DNA of 64,000 bases from Canna indica (Eukaryota > Streptophyta > Magnoliopsida > Zingiberales > Cannaceae), in contig CP136897.1 in assembly GCA_034359265.1 (NCBI GenBank), positions 22,500,001-22,564,000 of the forward strand. The letters run 5' to 3'. The translations under genes were made by a program, and so were the position numbers. This document shows positions 58,801 to 64,000 of this stretch, piece after piece. The notes under the pieces were generated by a model, which did not search any database, was not told the origin of the DNA, and was given only the letters and a program-made list of their open reading frames with translations. How positions within the stretch are numbered: position 1 is the first letter of the stretch; each line of letters opens with the position of its first letter.

Positions 58801-59081
58801 TACTGTTATTTCCATCCGTTTTCGAACCCACCCAATCTTGTAAGGTTTTGGATGATCTAAGCTAGGTAGTTGTAGAGCTGCTACCATAGCCTTAGATACC
58901 ACATTTCGCAGCTACCATCATCTATAATCAGGTCACACACTTTTCCTTTCACAGTGCACTTTGTTTTAAAAATCTCATGTCTCTGGTTTTCCACAATCTT
59001 CTTCTCAGTCAACAATAATTTCTGAAGAATACACATTAAAGGTTCTCCCTCATCCCCTTCTACTTGTGTTTCCTCATTCAA
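55765..59081 (-). pseudogene. Gypsy pol pseudogene (PR, RT, RNase H, integrase)
   Basis: Protease: LIIDDGSCE at about 58920 (catalytic motif DDGS where DSG or DGG is usual), cut by a one-base frameshift near 58905, then HILLGRPWLFDR. Reverse transcriptase (58639-57824): [32 protein letters not shown] and [12 protein letters not shown]. Another frameshift near 57830 leads to RNase H (FELETDASKTGIGAVLMQ) and integrase (57836-56211) with HHCC zinc motif (HLGRDKT...CMTCQRAK). In the integrase core, LSMNFILGLP has Asn where the first catalytic Asp belongs; TSDRDVMF and TDGQIEVVN carry the other two acidic residues. The last frame (56268-55765) holds the GPY/F motif KKIGPYQITKVL. No chromodomain was recognised. 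Confidence 0.85.
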
Positions 59082-59099
59082 TTCCTGGTCTTCATATTC

Positions 59100-60410
59100 C
59101 AGTGAATTTTCTTCCTCATCTACATTGTGTTCAGCCAGCTACAATACCCTCCTCCTTGGACAATCACTCGACTTGTGCCTTGGGTTATTACATTTGTAAC
59201 ATTTCAGAGGGAATGTTCTCTGATATGGATTTGAGGGTTTATTCTGATTATGAGGAAATCTCTCAGCTTCACAATTGTTGGCTCATGTCCTGAATGGTGA
59301 AGCTATTTTACTATTCAGATGTCCTGTCGTACCAGTAGTAGGCAAGGAAGGAATAACTGGTTGTAAAGCATTCTGTTTAGACTTATCTGAGATCATGTCT
59401 GATGTTGATTTCCACCTGGGAGTCAACTTGTTGTTGGTTCTGGCCAACTATTTCTCCACTCTTAATGCTAAGTTCACAGTTTCGTTGAGGTTCCATACAT
59501 TGCTTAGCTCTAACTTGTCTTGAATAGGCATGCTAAGTCCACTAATGTATCGAGCTACTTGCTGGGAATTAGTTTCTTGCAAATTATTCCTCGAACTCAG
59601 TCGATAAAACTCTTCAATGTACTCATTTACACTCCTTTCCCTATGTTGGCAATGATGGAATTGCTGATAGAGGATTTGTTCGAAATTAGCATATAAGAAC
59701 CTAGATTTCATCATTTGTTTCATTCCGATCCATGTTTTAATCTTGTCTTTGCCCTCCCTTATTCTGTTTTGTTGTAGCTAATCCCACCAAGCTGAGGCAC
59801 CTCCTCTCAGCTTATAAGATATCAACTTCACTTATTGGTGTTAAGGAATGGTCATATAATTCAGAAAAGTGTCAACACCATGGAGCCAATCAAGAAAGTT
59901 TTCAATGTGCAATTGTCCGTCAAAGTACGGGATATCAACCTTCAATTTATATTCTGATACTTCAGAGTTAGAGTTATACTTTCCCCGATGGCCAAAAGAT
60001 GAAGTATTCTGATGAAAGTGAGGTGGATAAGACCTTCGAGGTGGAGGATAATGAAGGGTGGCTTCAAATTCATCATCCGAGTCCAGTTCAGGCGACAAAT
60101 GTCACTGTTGAATTGGCGAAGGTAAGTAATCTTGAGGTTCACTCCGATCCATCCTCCGATTTGTTGAAGACCAAACTGGCGGTGCTCCTGTGAAAGAAGA
60201 TCGACCCAGATCTCGCATCTTCGATCGATCGGAGACGGCGAATGCCTCCCCAGGTGGTGATAGCCGTGCGATAGCATGGCGAACCTCCAGAGTTAGGTTT
60301 TCCATTTTTCGCCCCATTTCTTGGATCTCCTTCCACAAGAGTTCCAGCGAGATTGTAGTCGACGACGAATGAAGATGTTTATTGCCTTCGAGGTTGGCCA
60401 TCATGCGTAG
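59100..60410 (-). pseudogene. Gypsy gag pseudogene
   Basis: From about 60402 (MANLEGNKHLHSSS) the frame continues to 60102, then by frame changes to YKLKVDIPYFDGQLHIENFL (about 59930; cf. the gypsy gag DIPTFDGKL-type motif), then SRFLYANFEQILYQQFHHCQ (about 59700) and a CCHC knuckle CYKCNNPRHKSSDCP (about 59190). At least four stops or shifts interrupt it. Confidence 0.75.
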
Positions 60411-60436
60411 CGATCGTCCTCGCTCTGATACCAATC

Positions 60437-60834
60437 TGATGCAGCAAACCACACTTGATGCAACAAACAATAGCAGCAATCCACTTAAGGATTAAAGAAG
60501 TCAGGATAATTCAAGGTTAATTCCTTGATATCACTCCTAGAATTTTATTAGAACTCAAATCTATTTACATATTACAAACGAAATTGGTTCAAAACAATAG
60601 AAGAAAACTCTAACCTTTTAGGAAAGAAGGTAGCGGCTCTTATACTCTGGCTGTGATCTTAAAACCCAATTTGCATGTGGACCGTCTCATGGTCCGTGCC
60701 AATTCCGCAACAAACTCTAATTACATAGTCAAAACAACTGAAGTAAGGTAATTAAAGTCTAATTCTATTACTGAGTAAAGAATTAAAGCTATTATACTGA
60801 GCTGAGTAACTGTCTTATATTCCAGCATACATCA
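60437..60834 (-). repeat. 5' LTR of the gypsy element, 398 bp
   Basis: Same ends as the left LTR. In element orientation it points away from CYP98A, so its sense transcription would run into the retrotransposon, not into the host gene. Confidence 0.9.
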
Positions 60835-60839
60835 GATCG

Positions 60840-60997
60840 GCAGCGTTGCTTGTTTTTGCCATCGCTGGCGATTGTGTTCACTGTTCTGCCACATCTCTCT
60901 CCCACTCTCACACAAACACATACGTTAATTAATCACCAGCTTTCCATGTTTCTGCCTCCAAACTCACGGACGGTGGTACGTTCACTGTCTTGCCACC

Positions 60998-61034
<37 letters not shown>

Positions 61035-61111
61035 TATATTATAAGTAAGTTTGATTGATCAGGAGCTGCTTGATTAGTGTCTTCCTGCTACTACTTCTCC
61101 TTCTTCTTTCC
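60840..61111 (+). promoter_or_regulatory. CYP98A upstream region with CT repeats
   Basis: Between the gypsy insertion and the ATG lie two degenerate copies of GTTCACTGT(T/C)(C/T)TGCCAC followed by CT-rich DNA (60877-60920 and 60979-61034). A related third copy lies on the far side of the retrotransposon (TTCATTGTCTTGCCTTCTCT, then CACACATCAATCACCAGCT, 55352-55402). The pyrimidine tract 61000-61034 may be part of the 5' leader. No clear TATA box was seen. Confidence 0.5.
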
Positions 61112-61601
61112 ATGGGCATGGATCCGTCTTTGCTCACTGCGGCCGCGGCCGCGCTGTCCGTAGTGGTGGCCCTCTACCTCCGCTTCCGGACGCGGCTGGC
61201 GCCCGGGCCGCGGCCGTGGCCGGTGGTGGGCAACCTGTACGACATCAAGTCGGTCCGGTTCCGGTGCTTCGCGGAGTGGGCGCAGACGTACGGCCCCATC
61301 ATGTCGGTGTGGTTCGGCACCACCCTCACGGTCGTCGTCTCCAGCTCCGAGCTCGCCCGCGAGGTCCTCAAGGACAAGGACCAGCACCTCGCCGACCGTC
61401 CCCGCAACCGCTCCACCGCTCGCTTCAGTCGCGACGGCGCCGACCTCATCTGGGCCGACTACGGCCCCCACTACGTCAAGGTCCGCAAGGTCTGCAACCT
61501 CGAGCTCTTCTCCCCCAAGCGCCTCGAGGCCCTCCGCCCTATCCGCGAGGACGAGGTCACCGCCATGGTCGAATCCATCTTCCGCGACTCCACTCTTCCT
61601 G
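61112..61601 (+). CDS. CYP98A: CYP98A p-coumaroyl ester 3'-hydroxylase, exon 1 only
   Basis: A membrane-bound (ER) P450 that 3'-hydroxylates p-coumaroyl shikimate/quinate on the route to caffeoyl and lignin monomers. ATG 61112 (MGMDPSLL) is the first ATG; 61118 is an alternative. A short N-terminal anchor (about residues 5-23) is followed by the PPGP-like hinge [23 protein letters not shown]98 signatures follow: [16 protein letters not shown], then [18 protein letters not shown] and [20 protein letters not shown]. The exon ends at a GTAATC donor (61602) after IFRDSTLP, in phase 1, about 163 residues of the normal 500. The heme-binding Cys and I-helix lie in exons outside the window, so function cannot be judged. 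Very GC-rich, monocot-like codon use. Confidence 0.88.
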
Positions 61602-61679
61602 GTAATCCATCAATTACTCCTTCCTTTCTCTTTGCTGCCTCGACCTCTCTTCCCTTCATGAACAGGGAAAGTTGATGTG

Positions 61680-64000
61680 CTCAGGGGAATCAGATTGAGT
61701 CGAGCAAAGAAGATACGCTAATTCATCAAGTACTTGATTAATTTTGCAGATAAGGTCGGGAAGATCTTACTTGATGACGACATAATTTGCAGCGGAATAA
61801 ATTTCTGGATCTTCAAAGGAAAGCCGGGTCTTCCTCCACAACACCGCCTCAAATACTCTGCTCTCGATGGGGAAAGCAACTATGAGCTAGGGTTTTTCCA
61901 CACGGTGTATAGAGGGGACCTAGCCACTATTTATAACTGATTATATGGGCCCGTCCATCACGGGCTTCATTAATCGGGCCTACACTTGATTAATCACACC
62001 AATCATGGTTAAGTGTTTTTAAGCTCGAATCACATGGATCAAAATCACATGAGCTAATAGACATCTCAATAATGGATCATAAGATCAAACCCTCTTTATC
62101 AAATCAAAACATTACAATTGATTGTAGCCCACATATGAAAAATGAAAATATAGAATATTTAAAAAATATTCTAACATTCTCCCACTTGGGCAAGATCAAT
62201 TGTAAAGTTTTATTTTTTTTAAAAAAAATAAATTTAAAAAACGACACTCGGGTTTAATCATATATTTCAAAAAATATGGTCACAAAATAAAAAATAAAAA
62301 ATAAAATAAAAATATGGCCACAAAATAAAAAATAAAATAAAAATGATCCAAGATGCAACACTTATTATAACTCATATCAACAACCAATGATATCGAATCA
62401 TGGCAGCCATCATGATAATACTGGACATAAGACTTTCCATGGTCACGAATACCACTGACATTGCTGACAATTATCATTGGTGTGGAGTGTAGCATGAAAA
62501 TAACACTCAAAATGATCCGATAAGAACAGTGTTATTTTCATTGTCAGTCCTCATACTTTCTCTTCTAGATATACCTTTCGGCAAGAGAAAGCGTATGGTT
62601 TTTAAAAAACCATCAAGTCCCTAGACTCAAAATTGGCATCAATCAATGGGCAACATGATTCACATGACACCGAGCCTTTTAAACAAAAAACATGATGTCT
62701 CTAGACTTAAATATGGTATCAATCAAGAGACATTCTGATTCAAATGATACCGAGTCTTAAATAATTATTGAACACATATATTAAATATGACAATATGATC
62801 TCAAAGTGCTCAAAACAAAAGGAAAAATAACTCCCACTAACCAAGCACATCAAAAGAACTCAGAATGCCCATATTTTCAACATGTCTTTTAAAGACTATG
62901 GGTCTGAGTCCCTTGGTTAAGGGATCGGCAAGCATCAGATCTATCTCTATGTGTTCAACTAAAATATCTTCTTTCTTTACAAGATCTCTAATAGTCAAAT
63001 ATTTCAACTCTAAATGTTTGGAGTCTTGTAATGAGATCTACAATGTGAAGTCATATATTAATATTTTTAGGTCAGGTAGCTTGATATTCAGCTAAAAAAT
63101 ATTTTCCTCCCACTGACCTTCACATTTATATATTAATCAATTATTTTCTTCACATCCTATTAGTGTCACTATCTTATCAATAAGTGATCGATTTATGAAT
63201 CAGTTAATCAATGAGACTACATTAGTTTTCAAGAACATGTCCCCTTTAGGCAGATAGATTTTCTAGACCAACGCACACTCTAATAACTTCATCACAATAT
63301 AATTAGAATGTGTTAGATTAAATTATAGGGCATATAATAAAATTGAAATTGAGGCTAACCAAATATTACATATTCACCTTTGGGCAGAACATGCAATCAC
63401 GAAATAAAGCCTCGATGAGTTAAATAATGAGACACTGATTTTCGAAAACCTATCACATTTGGGCAGACAGATTTCTAGACCAATGCACACTCTTCTAACT
63501 CCATTACAAAACTTCCAATTAAAACATCCAATAATCATCCTTTGGGAAAAAACTATTGAATGAATTAATCTTCAGTATTCCTCATATGATGAGAAAATAC
63601 ACCACTCATTATAAGTAATCCCACTTTGGTGGTAATTACAAATAATAACTAGTGAAAAAACTCATCAGGAATCAATTGCCCACATGTCAAATATTCAAAT
63701 CCAATATATATTGCAAAATTGGTAAAGAATAAAGTACCATGATTAATAATGAATTTAAATCAATGACCATTTCAAATTATTATTTATGTTTATGTGGTTG
63801 TAAATTATGCCAATATCCCCACCTAATTGTAGCTATATTAGGTTTCAAATATATATAAAAATTGACAGCATTATTTATAATAATGAATTAATATTTTAAG
63901 TAATCCACATAACATAAAATGAATAATAATATTATCACGTAAATAATAAATCACATGGATTCTACATCAAGCTAAATATAGCAAAATTTGAATTATGACA
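61680..64000 (-). mobile_element. Ty1/copia element in CYP98A intron 1, runs off window
   Basis: A minus-strand element seen from its 3' end. The LTR (about 61680-62175) begins in element orientation with TGTTAGAATATT directly after the polypurine tract CAAGTGGGAGAA (62176-62190), a classic copia junction. Its outer border is uncertain (61673-61760), because no TG...CA partner or TSD can be checked. The LTR starts only about 70-80 bp after the CYP98A donor site, so it lies in intron 1 or splits the gene. From about 63090 to the end, repeated TTTGGGCAGA(C/A)AGATTTCTAGACCAA(T/C)GCACACTCT phrases fill an otherwise non-coding stretch. Confidence 0.68.
62865..63000 (-). pseudogene. C-terminal end of copia RNase H
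   Basis: On the minus strand one frame reads DLVKKEDILVEHIEIDLMLA, then DPLTKGLRPIVFKRHVENMG. The DPLTKGL...F..HV..MG motif is the usual end of the copia polyprotein and fixes the family and orientation. Upstream parts of the polyprotein are not recognised in the remaining 1 kb, so the element is deleted or very decayed there, or further sequence intervenes. Confidence 0.7.

Larger units (their letters stand above)
55408..60834 (-). mobile_element. Ty3/gypsy chromovirus-type retrotransposon, 5-bp TSD
   Basis: LTRs at 55408-55807 and 60437-60834 (TGATG...CATCA ends) lie between perfect GATCG duplications (55403-55407 and 60835-60839). On the minus strand the primer site TGGTATCAGAGCG follows the 5' LTR after one short spacer, and a GAGGGTGGGAAGGA polypurine tract precedes the 3' LTR. 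Coding order gag, protease, RT, RNase H, integrase is the gypsy order. The integrase frame runs some 43 bp into the 3' LTR, a trait reported for CRM-lineage chromoviruses, so that lineage is suggested. By eye the LTRs differ at about 30 of 400 positions. Stops and frameshifts have killed it. Confidence 0.92.

Noticed and set aside
61734..61940. Possible CYP98A exon 2
   Set aside because: The translation lacks CYP98A exon 2 motifs; the sequence lies in a copia LTR.

Overview
This is a stretch of flowering-plant nuclear DNA: genes with GT-AG introns, very AT-rich intergenic DNA and a heavy load of class I and class II transposons. Three host genes have GC-rich coding exons (bHLH, RING-H2 and CYP98A, roughly 60-70% GC by eye) while the HMG-CoA lyase exons are AT-rich. 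Such bimodal composition, together with the CYP98A sequence, suggests a monocot, but this is inference and no species is named.

Layout. 1-7.3 kb: LTR relics, a decayed CACTA element with a transposase pseudogene, a hAT-type element with a perfect 8-bp target-site duplication (TSD) at 4802-5368, and another CACTA end at 7332. 7.3-10.2 kb: three consecutive long-inverted-repeat (hairpin) elements, one with a perfect 10-bp TSD. 10.4-11.4 kb: microsatellites and a minisatellite. 11.8-12.9 kb: a two-exon bHLH transcription factor gene on the minus strand. 13.3-16.4 kb: a CACTA deletion derivative abutting a gag-protease-only Ty3/gypsy remnant with its LTR. 17.5-22.7 kb: a degenerate minus-strand Ty1/copia element. 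23.3-29.3 kb: a near full-length plant L1-type LINE (minus) with a perfect 16-bp TSD. 30.0-35.0 kb: a plus-strand CACTA element with an apparently intact five-exon Transposase_24-type gene; its long second intron holds, in antisense, an exon with flanking intron captured from an EGY-type plastid site-2-protease gene.

36.6-46.1 kb: an apparently intact HMG-CoA lyase gene (leucine catabolism), with a duplicated promoter block, a non-coding first exon and eight coding exons. 47.2-47.7 kb: an intronless ATL-type RING-H2 ubiquitin ligase gene. 48-55 kb: nested small elements (a hAT-type element carrying an LTR-like insert, a Mutator-like long-TIR element with a tandem array between its arms, and a split hairpin element). 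55.4-60.8 kb: a complete but mutated Ty3/gypsy chromovirus-type element (5-bp TSD GATCG) inserted about 280 bp upstream of a CYP98A (p-coumaroyl ester 3'-hydroxylase) gene. Only exon 1 of CYP98A is visible; a partial Ty1/copia element fills its first intron and runs off the window end.

The host genes do not form a pathway or cluster; each stands alone between transposon blocks. The most unusual item is the CACTA element carrying an antisense EGY exon inside an intron of its own transposase gene.
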